A stretch of DNA of 64,000 nt from the NCBI RefSeq assembly GCF_000003815.2, contig NC_049981.1:6911041-6975040 (forward strand), in the 5' to 3' direction. The notes under the pieces were generated by a model. The model was not told where the DNA came from and did no database searches. It saw only the letters and a program-made list of their open reading frames with translations. The number at the start of each line of letters is the position of its first letter. Position 1 is the first letter of the stretch. Made by a program: the position numbers and the translations under genes. Positions 12,501 to 23,329 of the stretch are shown one piece after another. The stretch comes from Branchiostoma floridae. Lineage: Eukaryota > Chordata > Leptocardii > Amphioxiformes > Branchiostomatidae.

Positions 12501-15325
12501 AAGAATCTCAGCGCTGTGGGGAAATAGTCGAAGAGCCACTAAAAAGAAGCCCGAATATGGGCAGATGGATCTTTTGCATAGGCGGTTAATAGTACTTTGA
12601 CTCTACTTACATATATTCGTAAAACCACCGAGGGTTATTCTATCACAGGAAGGTTATACCATCTACTTTTCCGTGAATAGTTCCATCATGTTGGCGAATG
12701 GCTGGATAACCAAGTTATCAAATTGAAAGGTAGACTTATGCCGAAGTTTACAACCATATGTTTCTCACGAGCGTATTTTTGCCCTGGAGAAGATGCCGGC
12801 CTCAGATGGTCATCGAAACGTCCGCTATTCGAAAATATGTGGTTGTTCACTCTGTTATCAATCTGCCTTTTCGTTTGCTGATAAAAGTAATAGCAGAGAG
12901 TCCAACCACTCATACCACTATATGACGTATCCGTTCAACAGTACCAATAAAGTACTATACCAAAGTTCACAACCATATGTTTCTCACGGACGTATTTTTT
13001 GCCCTGAAGAAGATGCCAGATGGTCATCGAAACGTCCGCTATTCGAAAACCTGTGGTTGTTCACTCTGTTATCAATCTGCCCTTTCGTTTGCTGATAAAA
13101 GTAACACCAGAGAGCCCAACCACTCATACCATTACGTGACGTATCCGTTCAACAGTAGCAATAAAGAATCCGGAGGCCTACATTTACTGCGGTTATAGAC
13201 AAGGTGACCCCGCTGCCCTTTTGTCCTACGGCTAGTTCTCGTGCCAAATCCGTCTACTTGACTTACTGCAGTGAAGTATTTCCCCCATTTCTACACTCAA
13301 TATCAAGGTTGGTGCGCCGTGAGACCAGCTGTGCTAGGATGTACACTTCAGGTTGCTGCCAAGAATCGGCAATCCCATGGGTCCATCATTCTGTCATTTC
13401 AAGCACATAGATTTTTGTTGGAACGGGTAAAACTTCTGACCATTCTATCATCTTGATCCTAATCATATCGTTCCGTGCCAACACTGCAGCCAGGCCACGG
13501 CCTTCTCGATCCTCTCTAGCAGGTCCCGGTTTGAGATGGTGGGGCCCAATACGTAGTCCTGTGTACGTGTGTTCCATAGTTTGGGTAGGGTGACCACAAC
13601 GACACTCAGCTGAGCTCACCCGTCCGCGATTTTAGTAGATTGTCTTTGGTCCTAACTACTCCTCTCCTGGCTGTGTTAAGTGCAAGGGACTCACAAGGCC
13701 TCTAAAAATCCTCAATTGGTTCCAGAGTGTCCGAAGTTGTCCAACGACTTAGCACTGTATTTGACAGACCAGATTTAGGTTCTGTACGACCACTTAACTC
13801 TTTCTGGACTTGACAACTAAGTTTAAGATTAGATGACACGAGATCAAAATGAACTAGAACGATTGGAATTGAATTGAAGCAAAATGTTGACGAGAATTTT
13901 CTAACTTCAAACTGGTGCCAGAAAGACTAGATCATACTTGCCCGCTTTCTCGGATATGTCTCGAAAATAAAGAGCTGACTGTAACCAAGAGTGTCTCAAC
14001 TGGTTATGAAAGATGTAGCGAAATTGGCAAAGAAAAAGTCCATATTTAGACGAGTTGTCGGACCAGCGAAAGAACAGCATTACGGACAACATTTATTGGC
14101 AATTTCACCAAACCAGTTAATAAATCAATTCCTTTTATTGATTTATTTCTTTTTCGTCTAATAGCCAAGTTGGCTTTTCTTATTGGCTAGGTACTGCTTT
14201 GTGTGAGGTCTTTTGTCATTACTGCAAGGTGCTTGGCCCAGAACCAGAGGTCCTGGGGTTGGACTCCTGTACTGCTAAATTACGTCACCAAGGTTTAAAT
14301 ATGGATAACTTACTTCGGTTGGGGAGTAATGGCCGTAGGAGCAGAAGGTTGGGATCCCCTGCCCCTGCCCCTTCCCCCACCCCCCCACCCCTTCCCCACC
14401 CCCGTACCATAGCTGTTTCCTAGCGTTATATAGGCAATTGGACTACCTGGGGTGTCTGTGTGGCGCAACGGCGAGAGCGTTGGAATCAGAATCAGTAGGT
14501 CCTGAGTTCGGTACTCGCCATGCCCCTGCCTCCATGACGGTCGAGTGACGCCCACCGAGCCTCACGGCTAATCTGTCTTAAGGTGTCAAAATCACCTACG
14601 CATTTGGTGCTGCCAGTGTGTCAACATCTGGGCACTAGTCACTATTTTCTTTTTATCTTGGACTACCTTTAGTTATCTTTTTACTGCTTTGCAGTCGGGT
14701 TGTGGATTATTTCGAGATGCATGCTATCGTTCCACTTGAGACCACTCCATCAACGTGCCATGAGAATCTTTATCATACACATCATAAAAGTATATCTTGA
14801 TCTCATACATCTCCCATTTAAACATATCTTCAGCACTGTTTACACTAAATATTCTATCTCTGAAAATGGTTCTTTAACGTTCTTGATGTGTGCTTCTCCT
14901 CAAACACGGGACCTAGTTTTAACGGCCTATCCTAGGGACGTCCCTGAGTGGAGCTAGTTGCCCATTTTACCTGACTGAGGCAAGCTGAGTCGTGTTTTGA
15001 AGTTAGTAAACTCTTAGAGAGTCTCTTTTGTGGAAAAGGTGCGGTAGTATATCATCCACCTTGCATTCACCAATTCACGTTGCCCACACTTAGTGGTCTG
15101 GCTTTATTTACGTAATTACACACTAATCACCACCTTAGGCATTTGCCAAATATGCTGAAGTAGAAGCCTGATAAGACAGTCTGAAGGAAAAATGGGTCAC
15201 TTACCAATCCGGATCCTTGCAGGAACCGCTGCTGCACCGACCATAAGTTTGCCGAACACAGCCATGACCAGCATGGTCTGAAGAAGACGCATCCCCATCC
15301 GCGGAACCGCTGTACTCGTCCCCAT
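382..15325 (-). CDS. Ionotropic glutamate receptor (kainate-type-like), 5' part: exons 1-2 with a 14.7-kb intron
   Basis: Ligand-gated cation channel subunit of the plasma membrane; only the N-terminus is in the window. Exon 1 (15205-15325) starts MGTSTAVPRMGMRLLQ and carries a hydrophobic signal peptide ending near GAAA. It finishes at a strong donor (ATTG|GTAAGT) in phase 1. Exon 2 (382-540) follows a pyrimidine-rich acceptor, and the join reads PARIRIG|GIFTHENKIEEEAFKFAV, the opening beta-strand and first helix of the amino-terminal, ANF-receptor-like domain of kainate/AMPA-type receptors. Exon 2 ends in phase 1 at ..GIQA G. Known of the family: this domain guides assembly, and the ligand-binding and channel domains follow, here beyond the left edge. 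The subtype cannot be fixed from about 92 residues. An alternative in-frame ATG lies upstream at 15392-15394, but the ATG at 15323-15325 gives the better signal peptide. Confidence 0.8.
541..2440. other. 3' part of glutamate receptor intron 1, with one interspersed repeat copy
   Basis: Non-coding. Positions 720-860 hold a repeat that reappears in the same orientation at 44305-44430. Shared landmarks are CACTGA(G/A)CAGAGACGG, TTTGACCA(G/A)TTGCTGACG and GTTAATA(A/C)GATCAC. The open frames at 516-1103 and 1955-2281 have no recognisable domain and I do not treat them as genes. Confidence 0.45.
720..860 (+). repeat. Interspersed repeat family R1, copy 1
   Basis: About 140 bp similar to 44305-44430. 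Both contain the CRE-like TGACGTCA inside the shared block TTGCTGACGTCACG. No terminal inverted repeat or coding capacity is visible, so the class is unknown. Confidence 0.55.
2440..5830 (+). mobile_element. Non-LTR retrotransposon (RTE-like LINE), nearly full length
   Basis: A single long frame (2759-5800) encodes an apurinic-type endonuclease followed by reverse transcriptase, the order used by RTE/CR1/L2-group elements. About 300 bp upstream looks like an element leader (short frame 2514-2702). No poly-A tail is visible; sequence after the stop quickly becomes ordinary intron, as in RTE-type elements with short 3' ends. The element lies antisense in intron 1 of the glutamate receptor gene. 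Boundaries are approximate because I could not identify target-site duplications. Clade assignment to RTE is inference from the compact single-ORF layout. Confidence 0.85.
2759..5800 (+). pseudogene. Endonuclease-reverse transcriptase of the LINE, one in-frame stop
   Basis: The frame runs 1,013 codons, broken only by TGA at 3359-3361 (codon 201); the downstream segment from 3446 is in the same frame, so there is no frameshift. Endonuclease (about residues 55-300): TLNVRTI with the metal-site Asn, IQEHR with the Glu, DFNARIG directly after the stop, LDYIL, and SDHR near the end. Reverse transcriptase (about 560-830): NYRGISLSSIVAK, QNGFRVGRST, IDFKKAFDTIH with the first catalytic Asp, GVLQGDTLAPYLF, FADDIALL with the catalytic Asp pair, and NAGKTKYM. 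The C-terminus has LLYGCESW and a Lys/Arg-rich RRPGRP segment. The RT half looks intact. The stop falls just before the catalytic DFNA motif, so normal translation would yield only an inactive endonuclease fragment. The almost unbroken frame indicates a recent insertion. Confidence 0.85.
6140..6226 (-). repeat. tRNA-derived SINE head
   Basis: Read on the minus strand it has an A-box-like TGGTTAGGGTAGTTGG and a B-box-like GAGTTCGAATCC at tRNA spacing, followed by CTGACC. It is not a functional tRNA: no cloverleaf or acceptor stem is apparent. Confidence 0.55.
6640..6760 (+). repeat. Degenerate SINE, same family as 63205-63692
   Basis: A B-box-like GGGTTCGAATGG is followed by CTTGAGAAAGGAACG and ending TTTCCTCACC. 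This parallels CTTGGGAAAGGCACTT and ACTTTCCTCAC in the SINE at 63205-63692 (minus). Confidence 0.5.
7690..8880 (+). repeat. Degenerate tandem array, about 130-157 bp per unit, five units, interrupted
   Basis: Units begin near 7701, 7848, 7986, 8143/8624 and 8751. Each carries a variant of GGGAGCCATAGACATTCAGA, then GCAACGACC, CTTGTCCTGCTTC and a tail ending TAGCAC.ATCTTG. The fourth unit is split by the TIR element at 8151-8623. Confidence 0.75.
8151..8623. mobile_element. Non-autonomous TIR element with tandem-repeat termini and 8-bp target duplication
   Basis: The 473-bp element is flanked by GAGCCATA on both sides (8143-8150 and 8624-8631). Ends are inverted: left GGAATGTTGGACACTTCGGC, right (reverse complement) GGTATCAGGACAGTTCGACA. 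Just inside each end are several copies of GGACACTTCGGCCCC in opposite orientation (8159-8262 and 8528-8616). No transposase frame is present. The empty site is independently known because the element sits in a tandem repeat: other units read GAGCCATAGACATTCAG without interruption. An 8-bp duplication with long repeat-bearing ends suggests a hAT-, P- or foldback-type element; the superfamily is undecided. Confidence 0.85.
8881..9884. other. Intronic stretch, nothing recognised
   Basis: AT-rich non-coding sequence between the tandem array and the SINE at 9885. No conserved frame, RNA gene or terminal repeat seen. Confidence 0.4.
9885..10178 (+). repeat. tRNA-derived SINE, near complete
   Basis: The tRNA-like head has ACCGAGTGGGTAGAGTG (A box) and GGGAGTTCAATCCCC (B box). 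A body of about 200 bp follows, ending in a simple tail (ACTTTGACTTTTGACTT). Confidence 0.7.
10188..10434. mobile_element. MITE family A, copy 1
   Basis: Left end AGGTAGTATCTCACAGCAC and right end TGCAATGAGATAATTTTA are inverted, and both contain GCACCGGTGCGGCA or its complement next to a GGGGTTCG/CGAACCCC block. It matches the copies at 26631-26880 and 35023-35262. No coding capacity. Confidence 0.75.
10435..12741. other. Intronic stretch with a short 24-bp tandem repeat
   Basis: Positions 11033-11098 hold three copies of a unit containing TTTACAACTGTACTTCTAGA. A TATA-like TATATAAG lies at 11293-11300 before a GC-richer stretch, but no linked transcript can be argued. The frame at 11519-11902 (127 codons) has no recognisable domain. 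Confidence 0.4.
12742..13165 (+). repeat. Direct duplication (~225 bp x 2) with hammerhead-core-like motifs, possibly Penelope-derived
   Basis: Two near-identical units start at 12742 and about 12963. Each contains ACAACCATATGTTTCTCACG, a U-rich stretch, CCTG(A/G)AGAAGATGCC, CATCGAAACGTCCGC and GACGTATCCGTTCAACAGTA. The second unit (12987-13037) has GGACG-TA, CTGAAGA, a GATG/CATC stem, then GAAA-CGTCC. This resembles a hammerhead ribozyme core, which Penelope-like retroelements are known to carry. Confidence 0.6.
13386..13619 (-). pseudogene. Possible relic of a LINE 3'-end coding region
   Basis: A 77-codon frame contains ECRCGHPTQTMEH, resembling the CxCG..QTxEH zinc-knuckle-like segment found after the reverse transcriptase in several LINE polyproteins. 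No adjoining RT motifs are seen. Recognition rests on one short motif. Confidence 0.3.
13620..14445. other. Intronic stretch with a C-rich tract at 14357-14404
   Basis: The tract is almost pure C runs separated by CT, CA or TT, so the minus strand has many G runs of 3 or more with short spacers and could fold as a G-quadruplex. The rest is non-coding. Confidence 0.45.
14446..14640 (+). repeat. tRNA-derived SINE
   Basis: The head has GTGTGGCGCAACGGCGAGAG (A box) and GGTCCTGAGTTCGGTACTC (B box) with tRNA-like spacing, followed by an unrelated body (CACGGCTAATCTGTC). Confidence 0.6.
14865..15010 (-). repeat. Degenerate copy of the SINE at 63205-63692 (body)
   Basis: GTTCTTTAACGTTCTTGATG, ACACGGGACCTAG, CCTATCCTAGGGACG and AGTCGTGTT line up in order with GTTCTTTAACGTGCATGGGG, ACACGGGACCTCC, CCTATCCGAGGGACG and AGTCGTGTT at 63480-63600, in the same orientation. 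Confidence 0.6.
15205..15325 (-). CDS. Glutamate receptor exon 1: start codon and signal peptide
   Basis: Forty codons plus one base. The start ATG is at 15323-15325, the hydrophobic core is LLQTMLVMAVFGKLMVGAAA, and the mature start is probably VPARIRIG. The donor (reverse complement of 15199-15207) matches GTAAGT perfectly. The spliced product with exon 2 gives RIGGIF, a hallmark of this receptor family. Confidence 0.8.
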
Positions 15326-18300
15326 CTTTGACCACGGGCACTCAGCGAGCCTGGAGGCAGACAGATTTTTCACAATGACAAAATGCACTCCCAAATTAGC
15401 ACTCGTTAAAGGTTGTATCCGCTAAAAGCTTGAGTAAACGCCTGGATGAAGAACTGTTAGTGTTCTTAAATGAAAGGCTTTCCGTGTATAATCCCTATTG
15501 TTGGGGGTAGCACAGCACAGTCCTTCCGTTCAGTCTGTTGACAAATCCAGCATGGATTGCTTCCCTTGCAAAAAAGCTGCGTACATTAAGGCATTGATTT
15601 TAGCTGGCGGTGACACAGGGTATTTGCCTGGGGCTCAGCATGTGACCCGTGTTCTATGCTTCTTTGGAATCCCATTATAGGACTCTACGTTTCTCTCCGT
15701 CTGTGTAAACATAAACAGATGATGGACTTAGGGCAAGTTAAGTAAGGACAATCTGTGCAAATAAAGATTAGGATTATTTTATCCTGCCAAATATAAAAAG
15801 GAGACATAAACAAATGGTTGACCTTTTTTATAACTTTATGCCCTAACGGGTTAAGGAAATAAACACACTATGAACCTCATTGACCTTGACTACTTCATCA
15901 GTTAGCAAAAGCAATAGATTATAGAAACGAAAGACAACTTTCCCTTCAACAGAGTCAACGTTAACATACGGGTATTTACAAAGTTGATAAAGCGCAGGCA
16001 AAATAAATTAAAACTTAAGTTTTGCCTAACATGCATTCTGTTGAAAGAAAAATTTAAATGCCCCCAGAACACATGGAGTCTAAAAACCTTTTGGAGTACA
16101 ACGTTCAAGTACAGCTAACTTTTGGGACCTGAAATGTTGGCAATAAATATCGATTAACCTACAGTTCAAGTCAATAAAATCAATTAGCCTCCCTAACCTA
16201 ATATTCATTACCTCATTGCTGGATAATTGCGCCTTTTGAATAAAGAAGAAAATGGCGACAGTGCACTGTCATTGGATCTGACATCATTTGCATCATTGAT
16301 GGATTGCAGGATGGTTTGAAGGATTAGAGTATGACCTGGTTGTTCCGCTTATTATATCCATGGTTCGGTGCCATTTCACCTATTGCCATTTCTTCTAAAC
16401 TTTATCTCTATAACAAACTCAAGATCTAACAACTTTGAGGATTGCTGTTTTATCATTTTCCCTTCTTTGGCTATCAATACGTCTAAAATTCTATTCCATA
16501 GAAATTTGCGACAGACATTTTAGATAATGATATGATGTGACCAAATAATGTTATTGGCAATCATGTTGTAAACGCAAAATAAAATCATTACTGCTAATGG
16601 TGAACCCAAAATTTTAAAGATAGATTATTAGGCACAAAATAGCTAATAACTTAATTAGAGTAAGTATCCAAGATTGCACATTACAAACGAAAGTGCTGTA
16701 CTTCAATATTTAGTTTGATAATAGTTTGATTAACTATTTTGGACTTCAAAGATATAATATGTCTTGGACTTTGAATCTAAAAATAAGCTATCTATTGTGA
16801 ACAAGTATAGTTAAAGCTTCAATAGTGAAGATACTCTCAACTAAATAGCATTTGCTCGAAACCATTGACAGAGTCTACGCACATACACCTAGAAGCAGAA
16901 ATGTGTTAGTGATCGCCCTGACTGTACAGACGTGTAAATAACGTAAAGCATATCGATTATGGATACATCGCGAAGGGGGCTCGAGAGGTTGCTTATGGCA
17001 ACTCAAATTCTCATAGCTGCTCTTGTCCTTGCAAAAATCAAAGCTAGTTTCTAGTAATTGAATGTTTATTGCTTCGAATATCATAAAATCTTGTTGCTGG
17101 CAATCTGCCTGGTGCACAAAACCTCTTTTTCAAAAAGAATGGCTGACATTCAAAAATGGCAATAGAGCCATTTACATTGAGTGTTTTATTGCCAAAGTGA
17201 TAGCAACTGGGAATTTGCGGTCTTTGAAATTCCCTTGCATTTTCTTTGCTAACCAAACCATGAAGCTTAGTCGGTAACATGCAGTGGTAGAAATTGATTT
17301 CAGATGGCTTACGTTTTGCAGTTAACACGTAGTAGTATTCTGTTGCCAAATTACTTATAATGCAAAGTATAATGCCGCTTTTGTCAATGTGGTAATAAAA
17401 ACGAAGCCAGAATTCGATCTGGCTTCTGTATTTTGCATTCTACAATGGCAAGTATTGCAGGTTCAGCAGTTGCTATATTCGAAAGTACATAAAATTCATG
17501 CCTTAAAGAATTAGATGTAAATATTTGTTGCATAAGTTGAAAAGCAAGTACTCACAGGTACCAGTTTTTGCTGACGACTCAAAATATATAGATATATAAA
17601 CAAATTGCTACAGTTGGTTACTCATACGTTCATCGAGCGACGGGAAACAGATTTCATCTCGACACACCTCTCCCAAAAGTAACGTTAAACAGCAGGAAAC
17701 AAATCGTTTCACCCTATAGCTACAAATACCAACAGTAACGGACATGACTGCTTCAAGCATAGTATTGGATTTTAAAAAGGACTTTAAACCCTGACAAAAA
17801 TGCTGAGAATTACATCAGAACGTTGCCTTTGCCCCCGTTTCCATTGTTTCGTCCCTTTACATTTTATTCCAATATTCCTTATGACTAACAAATAATACCA
17901 ATACTTGAGTGAAAATGTCTTAAAGCCTACTGTTGGTAAAATAAAGGTCTTCATACGCTTGAGGGGTTGAAAAGTGCTTAGTCGACTGAATCACTTCACC
18001 GATTCAAGCTTCTTATATACAAGGCTTATTCATTTGCCTCCAGCGCCCACCTTTTATTCCTTTATGCATTCACTATCTTGGTTAAACTTTAAGATTATGA
18101 TGTTGCCATATTTTTACATTAGAGGTCATTTCTAACCTTAGGCAGATATCAAGGTCATGGCATCACCAATGTTCGAAGATATGACAGATTAGTGGTTTGC
18201 ACTTGCTGTTGGGCTGTGAAAATGGCAATCCATCATTCAGTTATCCCACGAGCTTTGTTGACACGACATAAAGTCCAGTGACTTTTAATGGTCAAATATA

Positions 18301-21300
18301 AAGTACATTGTGTACAGAATAATTCTTAAAACTCTAGTAACTAAACAATATAGAATACTAAGAAAACCTCCATACAATCCGGTGGGGCTAAACATGAGTG
18401 TCACTATCTTTTCTAATCACAAGGCAATCTTTTATGTAGTTACCTATCTTAGCATTATGTCTATTTATGAGGACTGTCGGGTCTAAAGAAATATAGTCAA
18501 ATCTACTTCTGGTATCGAGTATCGTAAAATCTGTAGTGTTCAGACATATGAATGCGAATAATGTATCGCGTAACATATCATACATACGGAATGAAATTCA
18601 TTTTCAATTTGTTATCTCTTCATCAGATATACATCCTTTGAAAGCACTATTTTTCTGTTAACCTTGGTCACTGTTTTGCCTTTTCTGCCCGAGTGTGCAT
18701 AACAGATCATAAGAGCAGTTCAATTTTCTAACAATTGCTGAATCAGAACAAGAAAGCTGTCGAAATAGAATATAAGGTCACCGCCTTTGTTCACTCATGC
18801 GTGTTTTGTTTTTATTTTCGAGCACATTTTCTAGTGATACGCTCAAAGTTTTGCAAAGGGTTGGTAAGTCACTTTGTTGGTGCTAAGGTTACGGGAAATT
18901 AGGTCTAAATTGCTGACAAATTCTGTTTTTAGTTGAGGAACAATCTTGTATTTGCTGAAAACCTTATAAATTGATTTATCAAATAATCGAGAATATCAGA
19001 TTTCAGCATTCTTACAGTCCTTTAAAAGTACTAATAGCATGACCCGAAACCAAAGATTGCCCTTCGTTTCACCTTGGGCTTTGTCAACAAAGTTGCCCCA
19101 TGACCCGCGATTCCATTTTAAGCAAGAAATTTTGATTTATTCGCTCGTCATCTTTTTCAGTGCAAGGTGTGGTGCTTATATAAATAGCTTGATGTTGTTT
19201 TGTCGGTCGTTGTTTTTTTTTATCTCATCCTTACGATAGCCAGATAACTAAATATTTGTACGACGTAAGATACAGTATATGGTTGGCTATTAAACCATCA
19301 AAATAGTTTCCTTTATTTCATATATTACCTGTGGCGTGTATACTTTAATGTGGGAGGGTTTTAGAATTGTCAAGCAAACTCTTACCATCGTCGTTTTTGC
19401 CTTATCATATGTATATGTTGTAACGGATAACTAAATAGATTAGATACTGGTGAAAAATGATCGCCTGTTGAAAATTTTGTGTGGTGAGTTATGTTTGCTG
19501 TGTTGGACATAACGTTTAAACTTTAATCAGATTATCATGTGATTAGTGGGAAGCCTCTCAGTAGTTGCGTGCACTGTGAGAGGTTAAGAGACTGTCCAAA
19601 AACAAACTCTGTGAATATTACATTGTGCAGAATCCTTTGCTTTCTTTATTACGTAAATATAAAACATCAAGTAGACGCACGTAAGAATAATAGTGACCCT
19701 CAAGATCGTTTTTTCGTTCAATTTTTTATAACTGTGCTATTGTTTCATTCAATGCACAGAGCAAGTGTTGTACAGAAAACAAGTTGTGAAGAGGCTTCTA
19801 TGTAGCAGGAACAACTGGCAATCTTTCTGATCTTTATGATTTTCTTCTTTAATTATTCAAAAATTGGAACTTACAAAGCTGGATTTTGTTATGTAGTGTT
19901 GTTGTATTTCTTTCTCTCTTAGATTAAAGAGAATATTAGATTAAAGAGAAACGTAAAACACAGCATGTTTATTAATCATACAAAACATCTAGTTTTCATA
20001 ACCCTTATTCTTAGAAACATGGTCTACACAACTTCACACAAGGAAGTGAATCTAAGTGCGAGTCTCCAAGTGCCGTATGTCTCATTGCGTGCCGGTCGAC
20101 ATTTGATCGATGATTCAGCCGAATCTCGTGGGATCTGTCTGCGACGGTCTTGAACTTTAAAAACGTGGTAATGGGGAGCGACAATCTCGAGAGGTCAATA
20201 TACAGAGACTGTCTGTCTGTAATAAAAGTCATCCGTGCTTTTGACGCAAAAGACCGATGACATTTCTGAATGATGGCCGGGTATTCAATAGGCGGTCTCT
20301 TTGCTGACGTGTGGTTAACGGTTGGAAAGTGGCTCTAATTACCTTTAACCAATGGCCTTTCAATGCGTGGGGTGGTCGAGTATTCTCTTGATACTCAAGT
20401 GGCATCAATGTCTGGTATTGAGCGTATACGTGACAGGAAAGATGGACAGAAGCCATAAGGTTGGTACTGAACGAACATGTTACCAAAGAAGTATTTGAGC
20501 CATCTTTGTTGGTACCTATTTCGTCTTAATACGTTCTTTGTGCCAGCATTTTTGTTATTCTGAAATAACATAACCAAACAACATGAAAATCGATTTTTTT
20601 TCTGGTTTTGATAAACAGCGATCATTCTGAACAACACAGGTTTGCCAGACACGGATGACAGCTACATTTTCATTCAAAGATGTTAATCAGAAAGACGCTC
20701 GTTGGTAATTAGGATTTTCTCATTATTTCAATTGGTACCAATCTGGTAAACCACACATTAACATGGAATGATTTGTCTGGTACTTTCTGTATGCTGGTTC
20801 ATTTTTATAAGGCGTAGACCTGTTCCGAAACTCCATAAACAAGGTAGCTGACAATGGGCAGTCTCGACGTTTTCATAGCAACCAGAACAGACTGCAGAAT
20901 GGTCGTAAACATGGTTCGTAATTAGAATTTCCTCGTTACTGCAATTGGTACCAATCTGATCAAACGCACATGAACACGAAACGATTTGTCTGAAACTTAA
21001 GGTACCCTTCTGGAATTCGATATATCGTACACCTGTTTCAAAACAGGTACGCTCTGTAGAAGCTAGCAATGATCATTACAAGAATACATCATCCAAGTAA
21101 TGAGAGTTTTCCGAGAAATTCATCAGGCAAATGAAATTGTCTCCATACCAATATGTTTCATCAGATTAAATAATACCTCTCCATGTGTCTACGTTAGCAC
21201 AAATGAAGTACCTTCTGCCCCCCCCCCCCCGTTCCAACAACTTCTACATCTACATCAATCTTTCAGCTGCTAATGACGAAGGCAATAATAATACTCAACG

Positions 21301-23329
21301 TGTGCCGTGGTCTGGGTCCTGCCATCTCTAAGTGATTCCCCAGACGTGTACAAGTCGCGGAGAACACATCTTCCTGTGTCTTAGAGACGAGAGAGGACTC
21401 CGATGTTCCTCTGACTCCTGCGCGTTCGCTCTTTGATGCCGGAGCTGGCACATCCGGGTTTAGCGTTCACTTTGCATATCTGGGGTGTTCAATTATTGAT
21501 GCGCAGCGTGCGAGAGGACCTGGTAATTCCTCCTGTCTCAACTTAACCATTTTACCGACCGTCCTGCAACCCACATTCTTAGATCCTCCTAACTGCACGT
21601 AATCTCTTAAAACAATAGTAAAATTATAAAGTTTATGAGCTTTTCTGGTATGATTTGTGGATGAGACGTGAGGCGTGTGGTTGTTATCATGGTCTTCACG
21701 GATCTTCGTGTCTCCTGTCTTGCGGCCTTAATTACACATTAAGAATAGATGAACTGCAAGTGGCGAAACGTGTCCATTGATTCAATTCAGGATGATCTCT
21801 TCCAAGACAATCACATTATGAAAGATTCTAAACATTTAACTCTCATGGGACGCAATTTGTTGGAGTCTTTGGTATGTGTGATTACCTCTGTCTGCGAGCG
21901 GCGCGGTGTTACTAGTGTAACATTGATAATATTTTGCTAAATGAACAACATTGAAAATGTTAACAGATATTGCAAATGAGTTCTGGCCTATAATGTAATT
22001 ATATTGTTACGGTGTTGCTGCATGCTTTTTGACACACAACCTTCCATAGTAAAAATGATTTGGAATCAAAGTACAAAATGTTCATTATACCACAAATAAT
22101 TTTATATGTACGGACAAAATAAGACCATCATTAGACGTCAAAAGATTCAGGACGAATGCTATTAGATTATGCTACGTTCTCAATCTTCGCTGAATCGAAA
22201 AGGAAGTCTAAAAAAAGTAATTTTAAACAACAAATATGTGATACAATAAGAGTCTATTTACCATTTAGTCGTGTAGCCATAGAAGTATTGATTAAGTTTT
22301 ATCACATATGTTCCGTGATTTGGTCGCCACAAATTTGAACTGGTGCCAAAAATGACTTCACGTAGAAAATTTACGCAATAAGACTGCCCTGACACGTATT
22401 TGCCGGTTCCCTGTTGTACCATGGTATGAAATATTAATTATTCGACGTCTATTCCTGGGGGAGGGGGGCGAACAGAAATGTGACCTCCTAGTCTAACATG
22501 TCTGAGTCAGGAACACGCCCATTCTTGTGTTGTCAAATTACCACAATGTCATAATTGGTTTTACGCAATACATTAGGTCTAAAACTTAATCACATAAAAC
22601 ATGCAAAATGTTACTTTAGATCTTGTTGCCAATGTCACGTGTATACGTAAGCAATACCCTATAAACGTTCTCAAAATAACCCAAGTTTTAAGGTGCATTT
22701 AGTTTGGTGTTTCAAACCAAAAAAAAAAAATCCAAGCAAAACATGCATTTTCTTTTGAATCGTGCGGTTATCGTCCCTTGCTGTAAGAATAAACGCTCTC
22801 ATAATAGGCTATAACCCTAAAACTTAGTTGTTGTCATTTTTCAAACTACTACTTGATATTTCAATCAAAACATTTGTCTCTCACACGGTTATCGGTACTT
22901 GTGCTGAACAGGTACATATGGGTTACGTTTATAGTATGAAAATGGGCCATAAGTTCATTATTTTACTCTAAAACAAATAGGTTCATTCTGATATTACAAG
23001 CCAAACACGACACGAAAAAAACAGGTCTTTGCTTTACGTCATGTAGCCATTGACACTCGTCGTAATATGAGGCACAAGCTGTCATAAAACTACTTCGCAT
23101 TTTTCACATGAATATATATAGTTTGATATTTGAAGCAAAATAAGCCATAAATATGTCCTTTTTTAGGTCTTTGGCACTTACAAGCAATAAAAGTTATGGC
23201 CAATTCGAATATGACCTTCAATGCATACTAAATCACCTGAAAAATAACATGTGTACATGAGTTTTACGATATCTTTGTATTGATTGCCATTTTCACCATA
23301 TCTTTATTCCTCAAACAATCTCTGAATCA
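15326..23329. other. Long region without a supported gene, upstream of the glutamate receptor
   Basis: The promoter and 5' UTR of the receptor should lie in its first few hundred bases, but no TATA box or CpG-rich core stands out. A perfect 9-bp hairpin (GAAGCCAGA / TCTGGCTTC, 6-nt loop) lies at 17403-17427. A ~225-bp degenerate direct duplication lies at 20690-21050, sharing AATTGGTACCAATCTG and CGATTTGTCTG. A poly-C run is at 21219-21232. Other frames show no domain. Confidence 0.4.
21749..21871 (+). pseudogene. Possible SGNH-hydrolase-like C-terminal fragment
   Basis: The frame has FQDNHIMKDSKHLTLMGRN then LLESL and is followed by a GTATGTG donor-like site. D..HLT..G...L is the usual C-terminal Asp/His block of SGNH/GDSL esterases, a fold also used in ORF1 of some CR1/L2 LINEs. 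No Ser block is seen nearby, so it is either an isolated exon or a LINE ORF1 relic. Confidence 0.22.

Noticed and set aside
20758-21069. 103-codon Cys-rich minus-strand frame
   Set aside because: It overlaps a degenerate direct duplication (20690-21050), its counterpart copy is not open, and no domain is recognised.
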